Of a stretch of DNA of 64,000 nt, positions 33,372 to 41,834 are shown piece by piece. The translations under genes and the position numbers were made by a program. Location: positions 62,001-126,000 of the forward strand of contig NZ_QVMI01000004.1 of NCBI RefSeq assembly GCF_010500965.1, written 5' to 3'. This DNA is from Bacteroides sp. 51. Its GTDB lineage: Bacteria > Bacteroidota > Bacteroidia > Bacteroidales > Bacteroidaceae. Every line of letters starts with the position of its first letter. The stretch's first letter is position 1. The notes below the pieces were generated by a model. That model had not been told where the DNA came from. It saw only the letters and a program-made list of their open reading frames with translations, and made no database searches.

Positions 33372-34017
33372 AAAACTCTTTATGAAATACACGTTCAAAT
33401 GTCATACCGCTAAAGTCATCAATGATGTGATGTGCCTTTTGACCAATCGCCTCGCGAGAGTTTGTAGTGGTTACTCCAACCACAGTTGCTCCGGAACTCA
33501 TTCCGGCTTGCAATCCATGAAAAGAATCTTCGAATACAAATGTGTTTTCAGGAGTGGTTCCGAACGCCTCCATCCCTAGCAGAAAACATTCCGGATCGGG
33601 TTTAGAACGGGTAAAGTCATTGGCGGTAAGAATGCGGTCAAAATATTCGCGAAGTTCGGGATGGACGTTATAGACAGCCGACATTTTCTGCTCATTGGAG
33701 CTGGTTACAAGAGCTATTTTCACTCCGTGTTGCCTTAAATCTTTCAAAAAGTCCTCCACGCCGGGAAGATAATCGTAATTCATTTGGCTCTCGAAACGGT
33801 TAAGGTCTACTGTTATTTGCTGTTGGATCTTATCCATTCCCACGAAATGTTTATCATAGATTTGCTGTAAAGTCTGTCCCTTGATGCGGCGTCCAAAGTC
33901 ATCCTCATTCAAATATTTCTTTCCTTGTTCATCCCAGAAAATGGAATATTGACCTTCCGTATCCATGATTACACCATCAAAATCGAATAAGGCGGCCATT
34001 CTCTCTGCTGATTTCAT
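33370..34017 (-). CDS. HAD-superfamily hydrolase (beta-phosphoglucomutase-like)
   Basis: 215 residues. Motif I is FDFDGVIMDTEGQ, motif II VTSSNEQK, motif III SKPDPECF and motif IV FEDSFHGLQAG, the complete HAD set. A cap domain lies at about 17-90. The substrate is a small sugar or nucleotide phosphate and cannot be named. A -7 box TATCTTTG sits at 34047-34040, just upstream of the start. Confidence 0.88.
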   Translation of the reverse strand: MKSAERMAALFDFDGVIMDTEGQYSIFWDEQGKKYLNEDDFGRRIKGQTLQQIYDKHFVGMDKIQQQITVDLNRFESQMNYDYLPGVEDFLKDLRQHGVKIALVTSSNEQKMSAVYNVHPELREYFDRILTANDFTRSKPDPECFLLGMEAFGTTPENTFVFEDSFHGLQAGMSSGATVVGVTTTNSREAIGQKAHHIIDDFSGMTFERVFHKEF

Positions 34018-34132
34018 AATGTATATTTTAAATTTTCTGCAAAGATAGGACGAGAAATCCGGATTAGGGAAGAATTACATCTCATATTGCAAGAATCTAT
34101 TAAAATATATAAAGCAGGTATTCTTTTCGCTA

Positions 34133-34807
34133 TTAACTCTTGACACTAGCTACTACGCTACCATCAAATAGATGTATTATACGGTGGGCATAGCTTGCAT
34201 CATGCTGCGAGTGGGTTACCATGATAATCGTTGTTCCTTCATTATTTAACTCGGTCAAGAGGTTCATTACTTCCGTACCATTCTTCGAGTCGAGGTTACC
34301 AGTAGGCTCATCGGCAAGAATCAACTTTGGATTGGTCACCACAGCACGGGCAATGGCGACGCGCTGCTGCTGTCCACCCGACAATTGCTGTGGAAAATGT
34401 TTTGCCCGATGACTCAGATTCATTCTCTTCAGAATATCTTCTACCATATCCTTTCGTTCCGAGGCTTTATACCCCAGGTAAGTTAAAGGTAATTCTACAT
34501 TTTCGTATACATTCAGTTCATCAATTAAGTTGAAGCTTTGGAACACAAAGCCTAGTTTACCCTTACGTTTCTGTGTACGCTCCTTTTCTTTTAAAGCCCC
34601 CATTTCTTCATCAATAAGTTTATAAGAACCCTCGGATGGACTGTCCAACAAGCCTAATATATTCAGTAATGTAGACTTACCACAACCGGATGGACCCATT
34701 ACGGCTACAAACTCGCCTTCTTTTATTTCAAGATTAATATGGTTCAACGCTACAGTTTCTATTTCAGAAGTACGGAACACTTTGCTAAGATTTTCTATAT
34801 GAATCAT
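34133..34807 (-). CDS. MacB/LolD-type ABC transporter ATP-binding protein
   Basis: 224 residues with Walker [13 protein letters not shown], the signature LSGGQQQR, Walker [13 protein letters not shown] and the H-loop MVTHSQ. Its length and sequence ([30 protein letters not shown]) fit the MacB/LolD family, whose partner is an FtsX-like permease. That permease is the next gene upstream (34847-37147). Expected role: mechanotransmission for export or for resistance to membrane-active agents. The 39-bp gap to the permease carries the 'ttacgatt' repeat. Confidence 0.92.
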   Translation of the reverse strand: MIHIENLSKVFRTSEIETVALNHINLEIKEGEFVAVMGPSGCGKSTLLNILGLLDSPSEGSYKLIDEEMGALKEKERTQKRKGKLGFVFQSFNLIDELNVYENVELPLTYLGYKASERKDMVEDILKRMNLSHRAKHFPQQLSGGQQQRVAIARAVVTNPKLILADEPTGNLDSKNGTEVMNLLTELNNEGTTIIMVTHSQHDASYAHRIIHLFDGSVVASVKS

Positions 34808-34825
34808 AATATTTACTATTTTACA

Positions 34826-34850
34826 ATTTACGATTTACGATTGAAATTAC
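34826..34850. repeat. Second copy of the 'ttacgatt' repeat
   Basis: The 25 bp match 21192-21216 exactly. It lies at the junction of the ABC permease and ATPase genes and even supplies the permease's TAA stop (34849-34847). It shows that this repeat family enters gene junctions without breaking operons. Confidence 0.65.
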
Positions 34851-37147
34851 TCATTTTTGATGCTGTTTACGGGGTCATCATTGGCAATATACCAGGACTT
34901 CAGAATGACTGTGCCAAAGATCAGAATCAAGACAAAGAGTGCTATGAATATGAATAAAAAGATATCTAATGACATTTTAGAGCGCGCAAACTGCATCAAC
35001 CATTCTTTGCCTACAAAATAAGAGCAGATTGTGCCGAGGGTAACTGCCGGTAAAGCAATCCACGCCATACCTTTTGATAACATACCCAAGATGTCTGTAG
35101 CTTCCGCACCATTCACTTTGCGTATAGCGATCTCTTTACTGCGGCGGCGTACTTCATCATTTACATACCCGAAAAGCCCCATTAAGGTGATCAACAAGAT
35201 GGATACGAAAGCAATTATTACCATATCCCGGAACCGGCGCGTTGAGTCATATTTTAGTTTCATACGATCGGGCATATAAACAAAATCGAGATTACTTGTA
35301 GGGAATGCTTCTTTCACCGCCTCATTCAGCGCTTTCAGGCTTTCTTTATAAGGAGCTTTAAGCCGAACAGTAATACATCCTTGCGCGGTATTATCGCCAA
35401 CAAATAAGACCGGTTCCGTATCAATAAAAAGACTATTGTTTACAAAGTCCTCCATTACTCCAACAACAACCGACTCCCGTGCGCATGCTGCTTCCGGTCG
35501 CTTACCGATCGGACTATCTGTCCAACGCATTAATCGTACATACTCTTCATTGACCAATACCTGATCCGGACCATCTATATTTTTACCTTCCTTGATTTTA
35601 ATTCCAAGCAAAGATGCATAGTCATAGCTACAAAAATTAAAGCGGGTAGAAAACAACATTTTATCCTGGCTGCCCACAAAGTCTCCTGATAATCCGGTAC
35701 CTATATCCTGCCAGGAAAAAGCAACGCCTTCAACCATAGGAAAGTTGGCTATAGTGGCCTCAGCCACATCTTTATTCTGAAAATACTGCCGGCCTGTTGC
35801 CAGCCCCTCTGTCTGATATCCCAGATCATAGGTCGTTATCTGCCGGTATTGTATAACAATCACGCATAGAAGACCAAAAATAAAACTCACCCCAGAAAAT
35901 TGTACGAATAAGAGCGGGCGTTTCCAGCCTTGTTTGCCTTCCGTGTAGTGACGAAACACCTGGGTTACCGGAATCCTCGAAAACATACGACCGGGCAACA
36001 CACCAGATACAATAAACAGGAAGACAACAACGAACAGAGGAACCCAAAGCGCTTTCCAGGTAAACATACCGGCAACAGATGCTTCCAATAATTCCTCAAT
36101 CAGTTCTTTAAAAGAAAAGACCAGCGCACATACTAACAATAAAGATATACCTATAATGATGAAAGTCTCCCATAAGAACATGGCAAAAACATTGCCGGTC
36201 GTAGCACCATTGCACTTATGTACCCCTATACCCTTAGCACGTATGGTCAATGAGGAAATCGAAATAAGTACATAGTTCAGAGCCGCTATCAGCAACAGAG
36301 CTATGGCTAATACCCCCATCATTACCAGTTTCATTTTAAGCTGCGGGTTTTGCAGATAGGCATCCTTGCTATTCCATAAGCTATATTGTACTCCCCAGCC
36401 ATTTTTTTCAGGATTAAATTCCATATAAGGTTCAATAGCAGCGTCCATACGTGCATTTATTTTTTCCAAATCAGCCCCGGGATATACACGGACATATCCA
36501 ACAAAACCATCACCTCCAAACCATCCGAAATACCTATTGCCTTCTAATGCGTTCTGAAATGAGATAACTGCATCCGGACGAACACTGTTATTTTCGGAGA
36601 TTTGTTTAAAGACTCCTCTGACTATCAATTCCCGGGTTTTATTCTGTATAATTGTTTTTCCCACAGGATTTTCACTTCCAAATGCTTTCCGTGCAAACTC
36701 ATCGGAAATGAATACCATATTCGGATTAGCCAGGTCTTTCACATTTCCTTGCAATACAGTTATCCCCATCGTTTGGAAAAATAGAGTATCGCCATATAAT
36801 GATTCATAATCATATCTATTCTCTCCAATATAATAATCATTGACCCCTCCTCTATCATAAATAGTTGCATACTCTATTTCATCCGAAAAAGAATCTTTAA
36901 TGGTTTGAGGAACCGGCCCCATAACAACACCCATCGGTTCATTCTTCATTCCATTTATCGTATAGTTTGCCATAATTATATACAGATTCTCCGATTCTTT
37001 GTAATCTGTATTATAATTTAGCTCAAACGCTATTTTGGCAAACAATAGAATGCCGACAAATAAGCCCAAGGTTAGGGAAATTGTTTTTATAATATTCGAT
37101 CCTCGTCCACGGATCAATGTTCGAAAAGTGTAGTACAGTTGTCTCAT
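34847..37147 (-). CDS. FtsX/MacB-like ABC transporter permease
   Basis: 766 residues. A first membrane helix (about 19-42: SLTLGLFVGILLFAKIAFEL) is followed by a large extracytoplasmic MacB_PCD domain (~50-280), three helices (LALLLIAALNYVLISI; FIIIGISLLLVCALVF; VPLFVVVFLFIVSGV), a second MacB_PCD domain and FtsX-like helices at the C-terminus (MVIIAFVSILLITLMGLFGYV; IDPVNSIKNE). Double-domain permeases of this type pair with MacB-like ATPases and are widespread in Bacteroidota. A strong sigma-54 promoter lies upstream, so the gene should be activated by the divergent NtrC-type regulator. The exported substrate is unknown. Confidence 0.9.
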   Translation of the reverse strand: MRQLYYTFRTLIRGRGSNIIKTISLTLGLFVGILLFAKIAFELNYNTDYKESENLYIIMANYTINGMKNEPMGVVMGPVPQTIKDSFSDEIEYATIYDRGGVNDYYIGENRYDYESLYGDTLFFQTMGITVLQGNVKDLANPNMVFISDEFARKAFGSENPVGKTIIQNKTRELIVRGVFKQISENNSVRPDAVISFQNALEGNRYFGWFGGDGFVGYVRVYPGADLEKINARMDAAIEPYMEFNPEKNGWGVQYSLWNSKDAYLQNPQLKMKLVMMGVLAIALLLIAALNYVLISISSLTIRAKGIGVHKCNGATTGNVFAMFLWETFIIIGISLLLVCALVFSFKELIEELLEASVAGMFTWKALWVPLFVVVFLFIVSGVLPGRMFSRIPVTQVFRHYTEGKQGWKRPLLFVQFSGVSFIFGLLCVIVIQYRQITTYDLGYQTEGLATGRQYFQNKDVAEATIANFPMVEGVAFSWQDIGTGLSGDFVGSQDKMLFSTRFNFCSYDYASLLGIKIKEGKNIDGPDQVLVNEEYVRLMRWTDSPIGKRPEAACARESVVVGVMEDFVNNSLFIDTEPVLFVGDNTAQGCITVRLKAPYKESLKALNEAVKEAFPTSNLDFVYMPDRMKLKYDSTRRFRDMVIIAFVSILLITLMGLFGYVNDEVRRRSKEIAIRKVNGAEATDILGMLSKGMAWIALPAVTLGTICSYFVGKEWLMQFARSKMSLDIFLFIFIALFVLILIFGTVILKSWYIANDDPVNSIKNE

Positions 37148-37236
37148 ATAATCACAAATTTAATTAATTTCTGCGGAAAGGTTCCGCTGCCAGGTTCTTT
37201 TTTGAACTGCATGGCATTCACCTTCATTCCTATAAA

Positions 37237-37252
37237 TGCAGAAAGCGTGCCA
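37237..37252 (-). promoter_or_regulatory. Sigma-54 (-24/-12) promoter of the ABC operon
   Basis: TGGCACG-CTTT-CTGCA on the minus strand matches the consensus TGGCACG-N4-TTGCA at all but one position, with correct spacing. It lies about 90 bp before the permease ATG and faces it. The gene on the other side is a sigma-54 activator. Confidence 0.8.
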
Positions 37253-37305
37253 GGAGCAGAAACAACTAGCAATCAATCAATTACATTTTACGTCTTTTAC
37301 ACGGC

Positions 37306-37343
37306 TGTCCAATTATTAGACACGACTGTCTAATTATTAGACA
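37306..37343. promoter_or_regulatory. Two phased 17-bp palindromes: activator-binding enhancer
   Basis: TGTCCAATTATTAGACA (37306-37322) and TGTCTAATTATTAGACA (37327-37343; perfect 8-bp arms) are 21 bp apart centre to centre, two turns of DNA. They sit ~55-90 bp upstream of the sigma-54 promoter, as expected for a bound NtrC-type dimer pair, and just upstream of the regulator's own -7 box, which suggests self-regulation. Confidence 0.75.
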
Positions 37344-37371
37344 GTTACTAGGAGTTTGTTTGCAGAACTTT

Positions 37372-37379
37372 TATCTTTG
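37372..37379 (+). promoter_or_regulatory. -7 box of the regulator/kinase operon
   Basis: TATCTTTG on the plus strand lies 24 bp before the regulator ATG at 37404. No TTG is seen at 19 bp. The palindromes overlap the -33 region, so binding could repress or modulate this promoter. Confidence 0.5.
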
Positions 37380-37403
37380 AATCTTCAATTTTGCCACATA
37401 AAG

Positions 37404-38741
37404 ATGAGTAAACAAGGAACTATAATCATTGTAGACGATAATAAAGGAGTGCTCGCTGCCGTTGACCTGCTCCTCAAAAGCTATTTCGTAAAAGTAATTA
37501 CCCTTTCCACTCCCAATTCGCTTCCTGCTGCGCTTCGGCAAGAGGACCCACAAGTCGTACTGCTCGATATGAACTTCACAGCAGGGATTAATAGTGGAAA
37601 TGAAGGGCTGTTCTGGTTGCATGAAATAAAAAAGATAAAACCTTTGCTGCCTGTTGTTCTATTCACAGCCTATGCAGATATTGAACTGGCAGTAAGAGGA
37701 ATCAAGGAAGGAGCAATCGATTTTATCGTCAAACCGTGGGATAATCAAAAGCTGGTAGAAGTACTACAAACGGCTGCCTCACAAGGAAAATCGGGTAAGA
37801 AAAAAACAACTACTCCCAGTCAACCTGCATCTATTATGTATTGGGGAAATAGCCCCGCGATGCAACAACTTCGTATGCTGATTGAAAAAGTAGCCATTAC
37901 AGATGCCAATATATTAATTACGGGCGAAAACGGAACCGGAAAAGAAATGCTGGCAAGAGAAATTCATGCTCTCTCCTCCCGTAATAAAGAAATGATGATC
38001 GCAGTAGATATGGGAGCTATCACTGAATCATTATTTGAAAGTGAGTTGTTTGGCCATATCAAGGGCTCATTTACCGATGCACATGCCGACCGTGAAGGAA
38101 AATTCGAAGCAGCCAATAACGGAACATTATTTCTGGATGAGATCGGCAACATGTCTTACCACCTGCAAGCCAAATTACTGACCGTCCTTCAACGCCGTAG
38201 CATCGTACGCGTAGGGAGCAATGAACAGATTCCCGTCAACATACGACTGATTACTGCAACGAACCGCAACCTACAGGAGATGGTTGACAAGGACCTTTTC
38301 CGTGAAGATTTACTATACCGCATCAACACGATTCATGTAGAGATACCGCCCTTACGGGAACGGAAAGAAGATATTGTACCACTCGCCGAAAAATTCATCG
38401 AACGTTTTTGCAAGCAATATGATAAAGGAGGAATCACACTTACCTCTGATGCCTGCGAACGGTTAAGCCGCCATCCCTGGTACGGTAACATACGCGAATT
38501 GGAGCATGCTATCGAGAAGGCTGTCATTATCAGTGATGACGGACGAATTCCTGCTGAATTATTTCCATTACCCCGAAAAACTGAAATGCCGGAACAAGTG
38601 GCATCCACATTGGAAGAGATGGAACTGAAGATGATCCAGAAAACACTGGAAAGTTGCAATGGAAACTTATCGGCAGTAGCCGCACAGTTAGGCATCACCC
38701 GGCAAACATTATATAATAAGATGAAAAAGTTCGGATTATAA
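37404..38741 (+). CDS. Sigma-54-dependent response regulator (NtrC family)
   Basis: The ATG at 37404 (MSKQGTIIIVDD) is preferred over the one at 37356, as it places the -7 box and leader correctly; 445 residues. The receiver has D11/D12 and phospho-acceptor Asp55 in VVLLDMN. The AAA+ domain has Walker A ITGENGTGKEM, the sigma-54 loop GSFTDA (the Bacteroidota form of GAFTGA), Walker B GTLFLDEIGN and a sensor II-like arginine region. The Fis-type HTH is GNLSAVAAQLGITRQTLYNKM. It should bind the palindromes at 37306-37343 and open the sigma-54 promoter of the ABC operon. It shares one base with the kinase (TAATG). Confidence 0.93.
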   Translation: MSKQGTIIIVDDNKGVLAAVDLLLKSYFVKVITLSTPNSLPAALRQEDPQVVLLDMNFTAGINSGNEGLFWLHEIKKIKPLLPVVLFTAYADIELAVRGIKEGAIDFIVKPWDNQKLVEVLQTAASQGKSGKKKTTTPSQPASIMYWGNSPAMQQLRMLIEKVAITDANILITGENGTGKEMLAREIHALSSRNKEMMIAVDMGAITESLFESELFGHIKGSFTDAHADREGKFEAANNGTLFLDEIGNMSYHLQAKLLTVLQRRSIVRVGSNEQIPVNIRLITATNRNLQEMVDKDLFREDLLYRINTIHVEIPPLRERKEDIVPLAEKFIERFCKQYDKGGITLTSDACERLSRHPWYGNIRELEHAIEKAVIISDDGRIPAELFPLPRKTEMPEQVASTLEEMELKMIQKTLESCNGNLSAVAAQLGITRQTLYNKMKKFGL

Positions 38742-40060
38742 TGAAAGCAACCAACCGTATCACTTCACATATGTTATTTCGCATAATAACCGCGATATTA
38801 GTTGCTATCGGTATGACATATACTGCATTTACAGGACAATGGGTATGGGCTATTTTTCTTCTTTTAGCACTCATTGGATGTATAATATGGATTATCAAAC
38901 TACATACACATCAGGTAAAAAAGGTCATATTCCTGTTAGATGCACTGGAAAATAATGATAATGCAATCCGCTTCCCCGAGCAAGCAGGTAATCAGGATAA
39001 TCGTACCATAAACCAGCTATTGAACCGGGTAGCCCAGATCTTACAGGAAGCGAGGGCCGAAACCGTACGGCAAGAAAAGTATTACGAACTGATTCTGAGT
39101 TTTATAAACACAGGTATTCTGGTATTGAATAATAAAGGAACCGTTATTCAAAAGAACAATGAGCTATTAAGATTGCTGGGACTTGCCGTTTTTACCCATG
39201 TGCGCCAGCTAAACAAGGTTGATTCATTGTTGATGGAAAGGTTAGAGAATGCCCAATCCGGTGACAAATTTCATGTGCAATTCAGTAACGAGCGGGGAAA
39301 TATTAATTTATCTGTTCGTGTATCCGATATCACAATCCGGGATGAACATTTGCGTATATTTGCTTTAAACGATATCAATAGCGAGTTGGACGAGAAGGAA
39401 CTGGATTCCTGGATTCGGTTGATACGCGTACTTACTCACGAAATCATGAATTCGGTTACTCCTATTACTTCCTTGAGCGATACATTACTTTCCATCACAG
39501 AAAATGCAGATGGGGAAATCCGCCGGGGGTTGCAAACAATCAGCAGTACAGGAAAAGGGCTACTTTCCTTTGTTGATTCGTATCGCAAATTCACTCGCAT
39601 CCCTACGCCTGAGCCTACCTTGTTCTATGTAAAACCCTTCGTTGAACGAATGGTTGAACTAACTAAACATCAAAATCCATGCGATCATATAACATTCCAT
39701 ATAAATATCACCCCTAATGACCTTATCTTGTATGCCGACGAAAGTCTCATTTCGCAAGTTGTCATCAATCTGCTCAAGAATGCTGTACAGGCCATCGGAC
39801 AGCAGACGGATAGCTATATCAGCATTTCCGCTTATTGCAATGAAGCGGAGGAAATATTTATTGAGATCAGCAATAATGGTCCACAAATTCCAACAGATGT
39901 AGCAGAAGAAATATTTGTGCCTTTCTTTACCACAAAATCCGATGGAAATGGAATAGGTTTAAGTCTTTCACGACAAATCATGAGACAGTCGGGCGGGAGC
40001 ATTACATTAAAACCTGTACATCAATCACCTGAAACAACGTTTATACTTCAGTTTATGTAG
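38741..40060 (+). CDS. Membrane histidine kinase (NtrB-type partner)
   Basis: 439 residues. Two helices near residues 12-30 and 35-53 have little periplasmic loop between them, so the signal is probably read in the membrane. A PAS-like part lies at ~110-210. His233 in RVLTHEIMNSVTPI is the phospho-site. N-box QVVINLLKNAVQAI and G-box GNGIGLSLSRQIMRQSGG complete an intact kinase core. The gene overlaps its regulator by one base. The linked ABC operon suggests it senses envelope or antimicrobial stress, as in other MacB-linked pairs; this is an inference. Confidence 0.9.
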   Translation: MKATNRITSHMLFRIITAILVAIGMTYTAFTGQWVWAIFLLLALIGCIIWIIKLHTHQVKKVIFLLDALENNDNAIRFPEQAGNQDNRTINQLLNRVAQILQEARAETVRQEKYYELILSFINTGILVLNNKGTVIQKNNELLRLLGLAVFTHVRQLNKVDSLLMERLENAQSGDKFHVQFSNERGNINLSVRVSDITIRDEHLRIFALNDINSELDEKELDSWIRLIRVLTHEIMNSVTPITSLSDTLLSITENADGEIRRGLQTISSTGKGLLSFVDSYRKFTRIPTPEPTLFYVKPFVERMVELTKHQNPCDHITFHINITPNDLILYADESLISQVVINLLKNAVQAIGQQTDSYISISAYCNEAEEIFIEISNNGPQIPTDVAEEIFVPFFTTKSDGNGIGLSLSRQIMRQSGGSITLKPVHQSPETTFILQFM

Positions 40061-40090
40061 TTTTGAATAGTTTTGATGTAAATGATTTAC

Positions 40091-40170
40091 TGTAGGGGCG
40101 GTTCGCGAACCGCCCGAAAATGGTTTTCTGTATATTCTGTGCATTGGGCGGTTCGCGAACCGCCCCTACA
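40091..40170. repeat. REP-like palindrome pair (copy 1)
   Basis: Two 25-bp arms, each containing GGGCGGTTCGCGAACCGCCC (itself a palindrome), are exact inverted copies 30 bp apart. The same unit recurs at 55095-55180 with a similar spacer, and a single half-unit at 45358-45387. Copy 1 follows the histidine kinase gene. Confidence 0.75.
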
Positions 40171-40317
40171 ATAATCAATTCCTTTCCAATCCCTTTTACA
40201 CTTTTTTAATCCAAAATGAACCAAACATAGATATTAATTTGTTATTAAAAATGTGTAACTTCGCGAGGTGATTTTTGATCACTCTCCAATTTTATTTCAT
40301 TTATAACAATATAGCCT

Positions 40318-41775
40318 ATGTCATTTTCAGCAGAAAATATCCTTCTGGTTGGTTCAGTATTATTATTTGCCAGTATCGTAGTTAGTAAAACCGGTTATCG
40401 TTTTGGAGTGCCCGCCCTGTTATTGTTCCTTGTGGTAGGTATGTTTTTCGGTAGTGATGGTTTAGGATTACAATTCAATAACGCATCCGAAGCACAGTTC
40501 ATCGGTATGGTTGCTTTGAGTGTTATCTTGTTTTCCGGTGGTATGGACACCAAATTTGCTGAGATTAAACCGATATTAGCTCCTGGTATTGTACTCTCCA
40601 CGTTGGGGGTTTTCCTGACAGCCATCTTTACAGGGTTATTTATCTGGTTCATTACCGGAATGAGTTTTACCAATATCCAGCTTCCTATACTTACTTCTTT
40701 ATTGCTGGCTGCTACGATGTCTTCCACCGATTCTGCTTCGGTATTTGCCATCCTTCGCTCGCAAAAGATGAACCTCAAACATAACCTTCGTCCCATGTTG
40801 GAGTTGGAAAGTGGTAGTAATGACCCTATGGCCTATATGATGACCATCGTACTGATACAGGTTATCCAGACCTCGGGTATGCATCTGGGAACGATCTTCG
40901 TATCCTTCCTTGTTCAGTTTGTTGTCGGAGCAGGAGCCGGATATATTTTGGGAAAACTGGCTATTAAAATGCTGAATAAGTTGGAAATAGATAATCAGGC
41001 ACTATACCCTATCCTCTTGCTTGCATTTGTATTCTTCACTTTTTCATTTACAGACAGAATTCATGGTAACGGTTATCTTGCCGTGTATATTGCAGGTATT
41101 ATGGTAGGAAACAATAAAATTCCTTTCCGTAAAGATACAGCCATGATGATGGACGGGCTTAGTTGGCTATGCCAGATCGTGATGTTCCTGTCATTAGGTC
41201 TGCTGGTTAACCCACATGAATTGCTGGATGTTGCCTTGGTAGCCTCGCTTATCGGTATATTTATGATTATCATCGGTCGTCCGTTGAGTGTATTCATCAG
41301 CTTGTTGCCGTTTAAAAAGATAAACCTACGCTCCAAACTCTTTGTATCCTGGGTGGGGCTTAGAGGAGCAGTACCGATTATATTTGCCACTTATCCGGTT
41401 GTATCGGGCATCGAAGGAGCAAATATCATTTTCAATATTGTGTTCTTTATCACCATCCTTTCGCTCATCATACAAGGAACAACTATTCCATTTGTGGCAA
41501 AACTCCTCAACCTGTCTACACCAATGGAAAAAACAGGAAATGACTTCGGTGTGGAACTTCCCGAAGAGATTGACAGCAACTTGTCTGACATGACTATTAC
41601 ACAAGAAATGCTGGACGAAGCCGATACCCTGAAAGACATGGACCTGCCGAAAGGAACACTTGTTATGATCGTGAAACGTGAAGAGGAATTCCTTATTCCA
41701 AACGGTAGCCTGAAACTTCATGTTGGCGACAAATTACTCCTAATATCAGAGGGAGAGAAAAAAACCGTTGAATAA
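40318..41775 (+). CDS. Potassium/proton antiporter (CPA1 family, NhaP2/CvrA-like)
   Basis: 485 residues with about 12 membrane helices up to ~375. Antiporter signatures are FSGGMDTKFAEIKPI, ATMSSTDSASVFAILRSQ (the conserved acidic/polar ion site), LELESGSNDPMAYMM and WVGLRGAVPII. A cytoplasmic C-terminal TrkA_C (RCK-C) domain (DLPKGTLVMIVKREEEFLIPNGSLKLHVGDKLLLISEGE) should bind a regulatory ligand. It exchanges K+ (or Na+) for H+ and helps pH or osmotic balance. The start is at 40318 (MSFSAENIL). Confidence 0.9.
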   Translation: MSFSAENILLVGSVLLFASIVVSKTGYRFGVPALLLFLVVGMFFGSDGLGLQFNNASEAQFIGMVALSVILFSGGMDTKFAEIKPILAPGIVLSTLGVFLTAIFTGLFIWFITGMSFTNIQLPILTSLLLAATMSSTDSASVFAILRSQKMNLKHNLRPMLELESGSNDPMAYMMTIVLIQVIQTSGMHLGTIFVSFLVQFVVGAGAGYILGKLAIKMLNKLEIDNQALYPILLLAFVFFTFSFTDRIHGNGYLAVYIAGIMVGNNKIPFRKDTAMMMDGLSWLCQIVMFLSLGLLVNPHELLDVALVASLIGIFMIIIGRPLSVFISLLPFKKINLRSKLFVSWVGLRGAVPIIFATYPVVSGIEGANIIFNIVFFITILSLIIQGTTIPFVAKLLNLSTPMEKTGNDFGVELPEEIDSNLSDMTITQEMLDEADTLKDMDLPKGTLVMIVKREEEFLIPNGSLKLHVGDKLLLISEGEKKTVE

Positions 41776-41781
41776 ATCTTT

Positions 41782-41808
41782 TTGATTAATAGGAAAATGT
41801 TACTTTTG
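41782..41808 (+). promoter_or_regulatory. Promoter of the second acyl-CoA ligase
   Basis: TACTTTTG at 41801-41808 fits TAnnTTTG. A TTG at 41782-41784 is 16 bp away, shorter than ideal. The TTTTGCGCAGTTT and TGTGCAAAAA that follow resemble the leader of the paralogue at 21389-21428. Confidence 0.5.
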
Positions 41809-41834
41809 CGCAGTTTTTATTAGATTGTGCAAAA

